Source: Lysinibacillus odysseyi
Lineage (GTDB): Bacteria; Bacillota; Bacilli; Bacillales_A; Planococcaceae
Direction: 5' to 3'
Assembly (NCBI GenBank): GCA_014595895.1
Contig: JABUKB010000006.1
Coordinates: 62,001-126,000 of the forward strand
DNA length: 64,000 nt
The translations under genes were made by a program, and so were the position numbers. The notes under the pieces are model-generated. The model saw nothing but the letters and a program-made list of their open reading frames with translations. It was not told where the DNA came from and searched no databases. Shown here piece by piece: positions 19,790 through 27,825 of the stretch (the stretch's first letter is position 1; every line of letters begins with the position of its first letter).

Positions 19790-21205
19790 ATGAATATATC
19801 AACGATTTTTTGGTGGATACATGAATTTTTCGGCTACTTTATTATGTTTTATATGGTGCTCATCATCGGGATTTACTCTTCCATGCTGATTTTCGCCTAC
19901 TTTCACATAAAAAAAGGGGTACGGTTAGATCGTTTTAGCGAAAATGATGAAAATTTAAAAATGATTTATTCGAAACCTGTATCTGTCATCGTTCCTGCCT
20001 ATAATGAAGAACTAGGCATCATCAATACCGTACATTCACTACTGACATTACAATATCCGCAGTTTGAGATTATTGTAGTGAATGACGGCTCTAAAGATCA
20101 AACCTTGCAAAGAGTTATTGAAGAGTTTCAGATGGAAAAAGTATCAAGAACGGTTAAACGGGAGTTGCCGACAAAAGAAATAATAGGCATTTATGAATCG
20201 ACTGTTCATCCTAATATTACGTTGATCGATAAAGCGAATGGCGGAAAGGCAGATGCTTTAAATGTCGGTATCAACGTATCGAAATATCCATATTTCTGTT
20301 CCATTGATGGCGATTCCATTTTAGCCAATACCTCCCTGTTACGTGTAATGCAGCCAATTGTCACATCGAATGACCGGGTCATTGCGGCAGGGGGCAGCGT
20401 ACGAATTGCGAATGGCGCCGATGTTCAATTAGGAACCGTAGTGAGCTCTGTTATACCTAATAATCCGGTTGTTATTATGCAGATTATCGAATATTTACGT
20501 GCCTTTTATATGGGACGAATTGCGCTGAGTAAATTTAATCTCGTACTGATCATTTCCGGAGCGTTTAGTGTTTTCTCTAAAAAATGGGTTATCAAGGCAG
20601 GAGGCTATTCGGTTAATACCATCGGAGAGGATATGGAACTGGTCGTCAAGCTGCATCACTATATTTTAAAACATAAGCTTAATAAGCGAATTGAGTTTGT
20701 GCCGGATCCCGTTTGCTGGACGGAAGCACCGGACAACTTACGCGACTTGCAAACACAGCGCAGACGCTGGCATCAGGGACTATTGGGGAGCTTAATGATT
20801 CATAAAAGTTTAACTTTCAATCCGCGCTATAAACGCATTGGGATGATCTCGATGCCTTACTTTTGGATTATTGAGTTTTTCGGTCCTATCATTGAGTTTT
20901 CAGGCTATATTTATCTCATTATCTCCTTTATGGTAGGCAATATTTATCTGGATTCGGTTATTATTTTAACGACCCTATTTTTAGTATATGGTTCCTTTTT
21001 ATCGATGTTTGCTATTCTACTGGAAACTTGGAGCATCAATACATATCCGCGTATTCGCGATATATGTAAATTAATGTTATTCTCCTTAACAGAAACATTT
21101 TGGTTCCGTCCTCTAACGATTCTGTATCGCTTGCAAGGTATTATCTATTACATTCGAGGACGCGAAGATTGGGGACAATTGCAACGTCGCGGATTATCAA
21201 AGTAA
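19790..21205 (+). CDS. Processive family 2 glycosyltransferase (polysaccharide synthase)
   Basis: A 471-residue membrane synthase of the PgaC/BcsA/hyaluronan-synthase type. One N-terminal helix, then a GT-A domain: PVSVIVPAYNEELGI, VVNDGSKDQT (UDP-sugar Asp), KADALNVG and SIDGDS (DxD-type), TIGEDMEL (catalytic Asp region) and QRRRWHQG (the Q/RxxRW acceptor motif of processive enzymes). Three or four C-terminal helices would form the export channel. It builds a polymer from an activated sugar and extrudes it; poly-N-acetylglucosamine-like product is plausible but not shown. It is the last gene of the 16742-21205 operon. Confidence 0.87.
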   Translation: MNISTIFWWIHEFFGYFIMFYMVLIIGIYSSMLIFAYFHIKKGVRLDRFSENDENLKMIYSKPVSVIVPAYNEELGIINTVHSLLTLQYPQFEIIVVNDGSKDQTLQRVIEEFQMEKVSRTVKRELPTKEIIGIYESTVHPNITLIDKANGGKADALNVGINVSKYPYFCSIDGDSILANTSLLRVMQPIVTSNDRVIAAGGSVRIANGADVQLGTVVSSVIPNNPVVIMQIIEYLRAFYMGRIALSKFNLVLIISGAFSVFSKKWVIKAGGYSVNTIGEDMELVVKLHHYILKHKLNKRIEFVPDPVCWTEAPDNLRDLQTQRRRWHQGLLGSLMIHKSLTFNPRYKRIGMISMPYFWIIEFFGPIIEFSGYIYLIISFMVGNIYLDSVIILTTLFLVYGSFLSMFAILLETWSINTYPRIRDICKLMLFSLTETFWFRPLTILYRLQGIIYYIRGREDWGQLQRRGLSK

Positions 21206-21206
21206 A

Positions 21207-21245
21207 GGTTCCGTCTGAAAAGTCATTTTGAGACGGAATCTTTGT
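21207..21245 (+). terminator. Terminator of the glycan operon
   Basis: Arms TTCCGTCT / AGACGGAA with extra AAAA/TTTT pairing, followed by TCTTTGT. The stem is part of the dispersed repeat at 21212-21308. Confidence 0.65.
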
Positions 21246-21308
21246 GACGAGGATGGTGGCATTTTAATGCGACCATCGCAGGAGCAATACTTCCTAAGAG
21301 ATCATGAT
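21212..21308 (+). repeat. Dispersed structured repeat, copy 1
   Basis: A 24-bp block (21212-21235) identical to 47219-47242 (inverted), and a 38-bp block (21271-21308) matching 47182-47219 at 33 of 38 bases with only transitions. Between them is an extra 35 nt that folds as GATGGTGGCATT / AATGCGACCATC. Confidence 0.75.
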
Positions 21309-21352
21309 CAATTGGAAAGAGCAGCTCATTAATGAGCTGCTCTTTCCAATTG
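21309..21352. terminator. Perfect 44-bp palindrome and terminator overlapping the phosphatase stop codon
   Basis: Two 22-nt arms are exact complements without a spacer (centre CTCATTAATGAG). It contains the stop and last seven codons of the LMW phosphatase gene, so the protein's C-terminus is set by the hairpin. Confidence 0.8.
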
Positions 21353-21805
21353 ATGTTCTACTATAATTTTCTCTAATAAAGCTTCGCAACCTTCGACACA
21401 AAGCTCATAGGTTTCTTGGAAATCGCCCGTATACCAAGGATCTGGTACATCCTTTTGATGATCGGTTAAATCTAAGAAACGAAAAATATGAGGATGGTCA
21501 AACGCGCGCAGCATTTTGCGTGTATTTTCTACATTGCTAGCATCCATACATACTACATAATCGAACGATAAATCTGCTGTACGCAATGGACGAGACAGCA
21601 TGCCACTTGTTGAAATCCCTAGTTCTCGCAGCAAGGCAAGCGTGCCTTTATGGGGGGCTTCCCCTTTATGCCAATCGCTCGTCCCTGCTGAATCAACCTT
21701 AATATGAACGGTTAATCCTTTGCGCTCCACTAAATCGCGCATTACTGCCTCTGCCATAGGCGAACGACAAATATTTCCTAGACAAACAAATAATACACGA
21801 ATCAT
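21329..21805 (-). CDS. Low-molecular-weight protein-tyrosine phosphatase
   Basis: A 158-residue enzyme. The active-site P-loop is VLFVCLGNICRSPMAEAV at the N-terminus (CX5R(S)), and the general acid Asp is in VPDPWYTGD near residue 125. It removes phosphate from tyrosine (or arginine, in the YwlE branch) residues of proteins; the DPWYTG form points to the YfkJ-type tyrosine phosphatase. ATG at 21805 gives MIRVLFVCLGN, normal for the family; GAGG precedes it. Downstream on the same strand it ends inside a perfect palindrome. Confidence 0.92.
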   Translation of the reverse strand: MIRVLFVCLGNICRSPMAEAVMRDLVERKGLTVHIKVDSAGTSDWHKGEAPHKGTLALLRELGISTSGMLSRPLRTADLSFDYVVCMDASNVENTRKMLRAFDHPHIFRFLDLTDHQKDVPDPWYTGDFQETYELCVEGCEALLEKIIVEHQLERAAH

Positions 21806-21835
21806 CGAATCCCTCACTTTGAAAGAAGAATATTG

Positions 21836-22426
21836 TTATTTTTTCACTTCTAGTTGTGATAATAGACGAGTAAATTCTGCTTCTAAATGTTCCGCCGCTT
21901 CATCACGCGCTTCCTTGCCACTGCCCACATTAAAAGGTTCTCCGTATATCAAATAACCTTTTTGACGTTTTAAAACGCCTCCGATATCTTTCGGTCCGAT
22001 ATAGGCTGCAGGTACAATAGGTGACTTCGATAACTGGGCAATTGTCACCGCGCCTTGCTTTAAATCATGACTCTCCGCACTGCGTGTACCGCTTGGAAAA
22101 ATCCCTACAATTTTGCCTTCTTTAATTAATTGACGCGGTACTTTAATAACGCTCGGTCCTGGATTATCACGATCTACCGGGAAAGCATTGAGACGCGTAA
22201 TAAGCCAGCCAAGTCCCTTCATTTCAAACAGCTGCTTTTTCGCCATGAAATGAATTTCGCGCGGATAGATTGATACCCCTAAATTTAAAATATCTACATA
22301 ACCGTTATGTGTGCAGGCAATCACGAAGCCGCCCTCTTTCGGTATATGTTCTAGACCATAGACTTTTGCTTTAGAACCATTCATTTTTAAAAATAATTTA
22401 ACCACATTCGCTGAGAATTTATACAC
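21836..22426 (-). CDS. 1-acyl-glycerol-3-phosphate acyltransferase (PlsC family)
   Basis: A 196-residue acyltransferase. The catalytic HX4D motif is in CTHNGYVDIL (about residues 36-45) and the substrate motif is GIFPSGTRS near 110; PAAYIGP is the later conserved block. It adds the second acyl chain to lysophosphatidic acid at the membrane, making phosphatidic acid. The start region MYKFSANVVKLFLKMNG is normal. It precedes the tyrosine phosphatase gene by 30 nt on the same strand, so the two may be cotranscribed. Confidence 0.88.
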   Translation of the reverse strand: MYKFSANVVKLFLKMNGSKAKVYGLEHIPKEGGFVIACTHNGYVDILNLGVSIYPREIHFMAKKQLFEMKGLGWLITRLNAFPVDRDNPGPSVIKVPRQLIKEGKIVGIFPSGTRSAESHDLKQGAVTIAQLSKSPIVPAAYIGPKDIGGVLKRQKGYLIYGEPFNVGSGKEARDEAAEHLEAEFTRLLSQLEVKK

Positions 22427-22492
22427 GATTCATTTCCTACCTTATCTGCTTAGTGCTTTTATTTTACTAAAAAGTATAGCCATTCTCAATGT

Positions 22493-23314
22493 CTATACTG
22501 TCCCGATTAAAATATCCATATCAATCGTAATTTCCTCTAAGGTAATGGCTTTTTGATTCTCAATATGCCAGCCCATCGGCGTCATCTCAAGCAACTTCGG
22601 TACAAGCTCTTTCTGTAATTCCAAGGTGTAAGTGAGACGCTCTACCTCTACTGATGAAAAGCTTTCCTTAAAGCGTGCCACCGTTTGATGATTTGTATAG
22701 CTTTCCTTATCTGACTGAGCAAAGGCTTGCTGCCGCAATTGCTGCAAGTAGCCTTCTTGCGGTACGACTTTAATCACCTTCCCACCGGGTGCTAATAATC
22801 GCTTAAATTCTTCATAATTGGCTGGTGATAAAATATTGAAAATGGTATCGAAACTCCCCTTACGATAAGGGCTTTTCGCTAAATCCCCAACACACCACAC
22901 AAGCCCTGCATGGAACTTAGCAGCAGCTAAAATCCCTTCTTTCGCAATATCAATCCCGACACCAAAGCCTTGTCTTTTTTCCATAATGCGTGCTAAGTGA
23001 GAGCCTTCCCCACAACCCGTATCAAGCACAAGCTCCCCAACCGCCAATTCTGCCAGTCGCTGCTGAAGCGGATCATAAAGGCCACTCGAAATCACTGCAT
23101 GGCGCGCCTCGAATAATTGCTTGGAATACATGGATTGCACTGGTTTAGTCATAAAATTAACATAGCCTTGCTTTGCTATATCAAAGGAATGATTGCTCGG
23201 ACACACAATTCTCCCACTATCCTCTACTGTAAGAGGCTCTGCACAAAAGGGACAGACAAATATCGATTCATATCGTTGCATATTTTGAATGCATAATGCT
23301 CTCTTGGATAACAT
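22493..23314 (-). CDS. rlmA: 23S rRNA guanine-N1 methyltransferase (RlmA family)
   Basis: A 273-residue enzyme. An N-terminal zinc ribbon (FVCPFCAEPL and IVCPSNHSFD, four potential Cys/His ligands) leads to the typical FDIAKQGYVNFM, then a class I SAM domain (VLDTGCGEGSHL, GIDIAKEG) and NILSPANYEEFKRLLAPGG. This is the RlmA layout, N1-methylation of G745 or G748 in 23S rRNA; the G748 type (TlrB) affects macrolide response. Which base is modified cannot be read. GGAGGAGG precedes the ATG. Confidence 0.85.
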   Translation of the reverse strand: MLSKRALCIQNMQRYESIFVCPFCAEPLTVEDSGRIVCPSNHSFDIAKQGYVNFMTKPVQSMYSKQLFEARHAVISSGLYDPLQQRLAELAVGELVLDTGCGEGSHLARIMEKRQGFGVGIDIAKEGILAAAKFHAGLVWCVGDLAKSPYRKGSFDTIFNILSPANYEEFKRLLAPGGKVIKVVPQEGYLQQLRQQAFAQSDKESYTNHQTVARFKESFSSVEVERLTYTLELQKELVPKLLEMTPMGWHIENQKAITLEEITIDMDILIGTV

Positions 23315-23385
23315 AAAAATAAACTCCTCCTCCCCTTATCATAGCACGTTTTCAACGTACCATTCGCACTGTCCAAGCTAACAAC

Positions 23386-23419
23386 TAAAAAAGCTCATTG
23401 CATAGTTCCTGCACTGAGC
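23386..23419 (-). terminator. Terminator after NERD-like gene
   Basis: Minus-strand arms GCTCAGTGCA / TGCAATGAGC then TTTTTTT. Confidence 0.75.
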
Positions 23420-23479
23420 CTCTCTGATTTATTTATCCAATTTCACGTGGAACACCTTCATACTGACATATAAGGAAAA

Positions 23480-23509
23480 GTAAATTACTATCCGTTAATG
23501 CAGAATAAA
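23480..23509 (+). repeat. Dispersed 30-bp repeat, copy B
   Basis: GTAAATTACTATCCGTTAAT followed by GCAGAATAAA; it differs from copies A and C by a few bases in the stem. It lies 4 nt beyond the stop of the NERD-like gene. Confidence 0.7.
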
Positions 23510-23513
23510 TTTA

Positions 23514-24188
23514 TTAGGAATTGGCAGCAAAAGGCATTCCCTGATTTGTGTCGTTATGAAAGCCTGTATATGCCTCTAACGCTAAATACACTCTATCGAT
23601 TTCATCAGCTGATAACACTTTCTCATCCATTTGTGCAGTCCATTGTTTTAATTCACGTATTTTCAGTATTTCTGCGTCTTGTGAATAAATTTCAATTTTT
23701 TGAATCGAGCACGCATCTGACAGTACAACAACAGAGCTAAAGGCATCGCTATCTATTTCGGGTAAAATTCTCTTTAGTATACCTATCATATGTTTGTTCG
23801 TTCTCATAGGGTTATAAAAGTGCTGCTGTCCTTTATGATGGACTTCCAACCATTCTATCTGGCTTTCAGATCCTGTAATCCAACCGCTTTTATCAACGCC
23901 GTTCATCACATAAATCCCCGATTCATGGATAAATACCACATCCGCATATCCCTGTCCTTGCTCGTTAGAAACCTTCATATCCAGCAGCATTCTATAATGA
24001 CCTTTTACACCTTCAAGAGGCTGCGTCATATTATGGAAATATTTTGCTCGTCGTTTAAATAATATATCGAAAAATGAATAGCCTGTTGATCGGCTGAACG
24101 TTGTATTATCTTGGCGGTATACGAGTACACCGATGACTATGACCAATAATAAAAACATAAGAATCATCCAAAATGCCATCCAGTTCAC
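23514..24188 (-). CDS. Membrane protein with NERD-like nuclease-related domain
   Basis: A 224-residue protein with a strong N-terminal helix (FWMILMFLLLVIVIGVLVY) and a cytoplasmic domain. The pattern YRMLLDMKV, YADVVFIHESGIYVMN, WYNP-like FYNPMRTNKHMIGILK and SSVVVLSDAC resembles the NERD fold, which is related to restriction-type nucleases and is often found in membrane-tethered proteins of unclear role. The assignment rests on pattern memory and is only moderately sure. The gene has a terminator below and is flanked by rlmA and ogt on the same strand. Confidence 0.6.
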   Translation of the reverse strand: MNWMAFWMILMFLLLVIVIGVLVYRQDNTTFSRSTGYSFFDILFKRRAKYFHNMTQPLEGVKGHYRMLLDMKVSNEQGQGYADVVFIHESGIYVMNGVDKSGWITGSESQIEWLEVHHKGQQHFYNPMRTNKHMIGILKRILPEIDSDAFSSVVVLSDACSIQKIEIYSQDAEILKIRELKQWTAQMDEKVLSADEIDRVYLALEAYTGFHNDTNQGMPFAANS

Positions 24189-24244
24189 TCCTTTCCATTA
24201 TTCCTTTCATTCTAGCAAAATTGGTTGATAATGACTACGTCCGA

Positions 24245-24748
24245 TTAAATCGTCATGACATTCCCTTCAATGGCCAACAATTGCCGCTTCAATGGTAAAC
24301 CTCCCCGGAATCCCGTCAGCTTGCCATTTTTTCCGATGACACGATGGCACGGAACGATGATTAAAATAGGATTGGCCCCGATAGCATTTGCTACTGCTCG
24401 GACAGCTTGTTTTTTCCCTATTTTTTCAGCAATATCGCTATAACTTGCCGTTTCCCCGTAAGGTACCGTCTGTAGCGCTTCCCACACTTGCTGTTGAAAC
24501 ACAGTCCCCTTTGGATCTAATGGTAATTGGAATGCTTGTTGTTGTCCTTGAAAGTACGCTTTAATTTCCGTAATCGCTTCACTGAGTTTACTTGCATCCT
24601 CCTGTAAATCCTGCCAGCCCTTTTTGATTGCCCACTGCAGGAAATCCGCTTTTTCTACAAAGTCATTCCCAAAAAAGCATAAGCCTTGCTCTGTTGCAGC
24701 AATCGTATAATATTCTTCTTCATATGGAAACATTGTCCAATAAATCAT
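24245..24748 (-). CDS. ogt: Methylated-DNA--protein-cysteine methyltransferase
   Basis: A 167-residue suicide repair enzyme. The active cysteine is in IIVPCHRVIG (about residues 132-141), preceded by the helix-turn-helix block VPYGETASYSDIAEKIG and RAVANAIGANP. It transfers methyl groups from O6-methylguanine to itself. The N-terminal part is about 75 residues, matching the Ogt/MGMT size, not Ada. GGAGG lies 7 nt before the ATG. It heads a small run of same-strand genes involving DNA repair enzymes. Confidence 0.93.
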   Translation of the reverse strand: MIYWTMFPYEEEYYTIAATEQGLCFFGNDFVEKADFLQWAIKKGWQDLQEDASKLSEAITEIKAYFQGQQQAFQLPLDPKGTVFQQQVWEALQTVPYGETASYSDIAEKIGKKQAVRAVANAIGANPILIIVPCHRVIGKNGKLTGFRGGLPLKRQLLAIEGNVMTI

Positions 24749-24775
24749 GCTAAAACCTCCTTCAGCAATAACAAA

Positions 24776-24799
24776 AGCCGAGTCTATCCTAACTCGGCT
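24776..24799 (-). terminator. Terminator after DinB-family gene
   Basis: Minus-strand arms AGCCGAGTT / ACTCGGCT followed by TTTTGTT. Confidence 0.8.
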
Positions 24800-24807
24800 C
24801 TTGCTCC

Positions 24808-25278
24808 TTATTGCATTTCTTGTGTTGGTCCCATTACTGGGGGTACTGTAAGACCTGCTTGACGCAATAATACTGTCATTTGACCCCGGTGATGTGTTTG
24901 GTGATCGATTAATAAGCGCAATAATTGGCCACGTGGCATAGAGCCGCCAAAAGCTTGTACTTCCTCTAACATTTGCTCTTCTGTTAATGCAGCAGCCTCT
25001 GTTGTATACGCTTCAACAATTTGCTCATACATCTCTGCTATTTCAGCTACTGTCGCCGGTGTCGGCATATCCGGACCTGGTGCCGGTACTTGTAAGCCTG
25101 CAAAATGACCGAAGCCGCCTGCTACATTTACTAAATGCCATGCCAGCCATTCTAAGGAGTTATGCCCTTCGACAATTCCTACATGTTTCTTGTCCTCCGA
25201 AATGCTTTGCAATACTTTTACCGTTCCTGTTGAATTGCTCTGCCAATCTGCTATGAAATCCTGTGCTGTACGATACAT
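24808..25278 (-). CDS. DinB family protein
   Basis: A 156-residue four-helix protein. The three metal-ligand histidines of the DinB/YfiT fold are visible: His in LAWHLVNV (about residue 47) and two in DHQTHHRGQM (about 128-132). Such proteins bind divalent metal and often act as thiol-dependent transferases, though most members are uncharacterised; the name reflects damage induction of the founding gene. It starts 3 nt after the stop of the glycosylase gene on the same strand, implying one transcript. Confidence 0.85.
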   Translation of the reverse strand: MYRTAQDFIADWQSNSTGTVKVLQSISEDKKHVGIVEGHNSLEWLAWHLVNVAGGFGHFAGLQVPAPGPDMPTPATVAEIAEMYEQIVEAYTTEAAALTEEQMLEEVQAFGGSMPRGQLLRLLIDHQTHHRGQMTVLLRQAGLTVPPVMGPTQEMQ

Positions 25279-25281
25279 TTT

Positions 25282-25785
25282 TCATCCTCCTATGTAAGAT
25301 TGTAGAATGCGCCATGCTTCTACCTTTTGTTCAAACGTCTTAATATTACGTCCTGGAATAGGACTTGTTGATGGCATTTTATAATAATTTCTGCCAGCTA
25401 GCAAAGAAAAACCTACTTTCTTTTTAAATACGTCATGCGCTTTGCCGCCATTAAAGAGAACTGCTTCGATCTGTGGGTACTGGCGAAATAGCGCAGCAAA
25501 ATCATTCGGTATTTCATTTTTAATGTTACTGTCCAGACTGCCTACCCGTTCACAACGCTCGATTGCATCCCAAAGCCCGATTTTGCACTTTCGTAATAAG
25601 TCTATTCGCTGGTCGTAATCTTGTGGAACAGGCTCATCGATTAATTGGCCAATTATGCTCCAAAAGTGATTGCGCGGGTGACCATAATATTGCTGTTTTT
25701 CTAACGATTGCATCCCCGGCATAGACCCTACAATCAATACCTTTGTCTTCTCATCCACTACTGGCGGTAAGATATTTTCTATCAT
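25282..25785 (-). CDS. DNA-deoxyinosine/uracil glycosylase family protein
   Basis: A 167-residue member of the uracil-DNA glycosylase superfamily. VLIVGSMPGMQSLEKQQYYGHPRNHFW is the catalytic and water-activating block (GSMPG.S is typical of the deoxyinosine-glycosylase branch), and AVLFNGGKAHDVF plus PSTSPIPG match the later motifs. It excises deaminated bases from DNA. It is immediately upstream of the DinB-family gene and near ogt, so this is a small base-damage cluster. Which base is preferred cannot be read from the sequence. Confidence 0.82.
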   Translation of the reverse strand: MIENILPPVVDEKTKVLIVGSMPGMQSLEKQQYYGHPRNHFWSIIGQLIDEPVPQDYDQRIDLLRKCKIGLWDAIERCERVGSLDSNIKNEIPNDFAALFRQYPQIEAVLFNGGKAHDVFKKKVGFSLLAGRNYYKMPSTSPIPGRNIKTFEQKVEAWRILQSYIGG

Positions 25786-25811
25786 GATGATCCCTCCACC
25801 ATTTATTATAG

Positions 25812-25840
25812 AAAAAAGAGCCCCATTTTGCTCGGGACTC
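25812..25840 (-). terminator. Terminator after cobT
   Basis: Minus-strand arms GAGTCCC / GGGGCTC then TTTTTT. Confidence 0.7.
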
Positions 25841-25847
25841 CGCTCGC

Positions 25848-26882
25848 CTATTTTTGTGACACTTTCGCGCTTTGGAATGTAGCCATTTCCTTCACCATGA
25901 TATTCGCTGCTTGAAGTAATGGATAAGCAATCGCCGCTCCTGTTCCTTCCCCAAGTCTTAGGTCAAGCTGAATAAGCGCCTGCTTGCCAAGATAACGCGC
26001 CGCTACCTGATGACCGCGCTCCACTGAATCATGGGAAACAATCATATACTCTTTGCTGCCTGGTGCAAGTAATTCGGCTAAAATGCCTGCTACCGTACAA
26101 ATAAAACCATCAAGCAGTACTGGTGTACGATTTTCAGCCGCACCGATTATGGCACCGGTCATGCCCGCAATATCCAGTCCACCCATTTTAGATAGCAAAT
26201 CAATGGTATCATCTTTGCGCGGTTTATGCAGCGCAATCGCTTCCCGGCAAACTTCAATTTTTCGTATCAATTGCTCATTATTAATCCCAGACCCGCGACC
26301 GACTACTGTTTCCGGATCGATCTCTAAAATAGCTGCCAGCATAGCACTGCTCGGCGTTGTATTCCCAATGCCTAGCTCGCCGACAATAATACAGCCTGCT
26401 CCTTCATCGATTGCTTTTTTAGCTGCTTCGTAACCCACTTTGATCCCTGCCCATGCTTCTTCCACAGTCATAGCAGCCTCTTTTAGAAAGTTGGCTGTAC
26501 CTTGAGGGCGCACTTTGCAGTCCATCACTTTTGGATTGAATACTTGACGTGCAATCCCTACATCATACACAGTTAGCGGTGCGCCAATCATTTTGCTAAA
26601 GATACTAATGCCAGCACCGCCTTCTACCATATTAAGCGCCATTTCATATGTTACTTCTTGCGGTGATGCTGAGACATTTTCTTCTACAATCCCATGATCG
26701 GCGCAAAAAACAAGTGAAGCCGGACGGATATCTGGTTTGACTTCTCCTGTCATACCAGCTAATTGAATCGCAATATCTTCTAATTTACCTAAGCTACCCG
26801 GCGGTTTTGTTAACGAATCGATATATGCCTTCGCCTCTTCCATTTTGTCTGTATGTAATGCTGGAATATTAAATTGTAACAT
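25848..26882 (-). CDS. cobT: Nicotinate-nucleotide--dimethylbenzimidazole phosphoribosyltransferase
   Basis: A 344-residue CobT enzyme that makes alpha-ribazole phosphate, the lower-loop precursor of cobalamin. Family blocks include LTKPPGSLGKLE, FCADHGIVEE, GAGISIF, EIGIGNTT-like VGELGIGNTTPSSA, GRGSGIN and the C-terminal RLGEGTGAAIA, which carries the catalytic Glu. It acts in the cytoplasm. No other cobalamin genes are near, so it may serve lower-ligand salvage. The ribosome site before ATG 26882 is weak (GGGGTAAC). Confidence 0.93.
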   Translation of the reverse strand: MLQFNIPALHTDKMEEAKAYIDSLTKPPGSLGKLEDIAIQLAGMTGEVKPDIRPASLVFCADHGIVEENVSASPQEVTYEMALNMVEGGAGISIFSKMIGAPLTVYDVGIARQVFNPKVMDCKVRPQGTANFLKEAAMTVEEAWAGIKVGYEAAKKAIDEGAGCIIVGELGIGNTTPSSAMLAAILEIDPETVVGRGSGINNEQLIRKIEVCREAIALHKPRKDDTIDLLSKMGGLDIAGMTGAIIGAAENRTPVLLDGFICTVAGILAELLAPGSKEYMIVSHDSVERGHQVAARYLGKQALIQLDLRLGEGTGAAIAYPLLQAANIMVKEMATFQSAKVSQK

Positions 26883-27010
26883 CTTGTTACCCCATTTCGT
26901 CTGAATCTTCTTTCAATATAAGATATCATATAGAGAATGTTTATTTCACTATATAATGAAAGTACAACGAATTTTTCCTTGAAAAAGCAAAAAAAGAGGA
27001 GCTGAATGTA

Positions 27011-27649
27011 TTACGATGTAGCAACTCTTCTTTTTCTTATTCTGCGAACGATATAAAAGCTGATAGGCAAGACAAATGGCAATAATGAGATGAGAGGCAG
27101 GGATACCGCCATATTTTCGCCAACTGCTGGAATCTGTCCAAGCAACATTCCCATACTGATCCACAATATAACCCACATCGCTCCGCCTATGCTATTTAAC
27201 GTAACAAAGGCTTTCAACGGATAGCCCATATAACCTGTCACAAATGGAATCGTTGTCCTCATGAACGGGATAAATCGAGCAAACACAATCCCCCTTGCCC
27301 CGTACTCCTCAAGGAAATATTGCGCAGACTTTATATTTTTTGCTGGCATGGGCCGCCATCTTGTCGTCATTCTTCTTCCGAATCTTCCTAATGAATAATT
27401 TTGTAAATCTCCCAGCACCGTGGCGACAAGGAGCAATGGCACGAGTATCCAGATGCTCAATTCTCCTAACGCGATCAATGTACCGCCTACAAATGCTGTC
27501 GCATCGCCAGGTAAAAAAGTCAGTATAACAAATGCCGTTTTGCAATAAATAATCAAAAACAATAATAAATAGACTAAGTAGCCGTACTCATCTAAAAAAG
27601 TTTGAATAGCCACATCTATTTCCCGCATTTCATATAAAAACTCCCGCAT
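27011..27649 (-). CDS. DedA family membrane protein
   Basis: A 212-residue polytopic protein with the DedA/SNARE-associated signature: FLPGDATAFVGGTLI, LGDLQNYSLGRFG, ARFIPFMRTTIPFVTGYMGYP and NSIGGAMWVILWISMGMLLG. DedA proteins help keep membrane potential and flip phospholipids or undecaprenyl phosphate. The acidic and arginine residues thought essential (the GD and RF.P.R motifs) are present. GAGGTGG precedes the ATG. The 3' end runs into a moderate hairpin with a T-run on the minus strand (about 26992-27037). Confidence 0.88.
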   Translation of the reverse strand: MREFLYEMREIDVAIQTFLDEYGYLVYLLLFLIIYCKTAFVILTFLPGDATAFVGGTLIALGELSIWILVPLLLVATVLGDLQNYSLGRFGRRMTTRWRPMPAKNIKSAQYFLEEYGARGIVFARFIPFMRTTIPFVTGYMGYPLKAFVTLNSIGGAMWVILWISMGMLLGQIPAVGENMAVSLPLISLLPFVLPISFYIVRRIRKRRVATS

Positions 27650-27825
27650 CTTTCCACCTCGCTTTTAGTAACTACTGTAACATACTCCTTCAAAATAGCC
27701 ATCCTTCAATTCTCTGACTATTGACATTCTTGACTAGAATGGTAGAATGGCATTATACTTTTTCGCGTTGAAGCGTTAAACTATACAATGCTAAAATAAT
27801 TAATCTATTATGTAGGAGCCATTTT

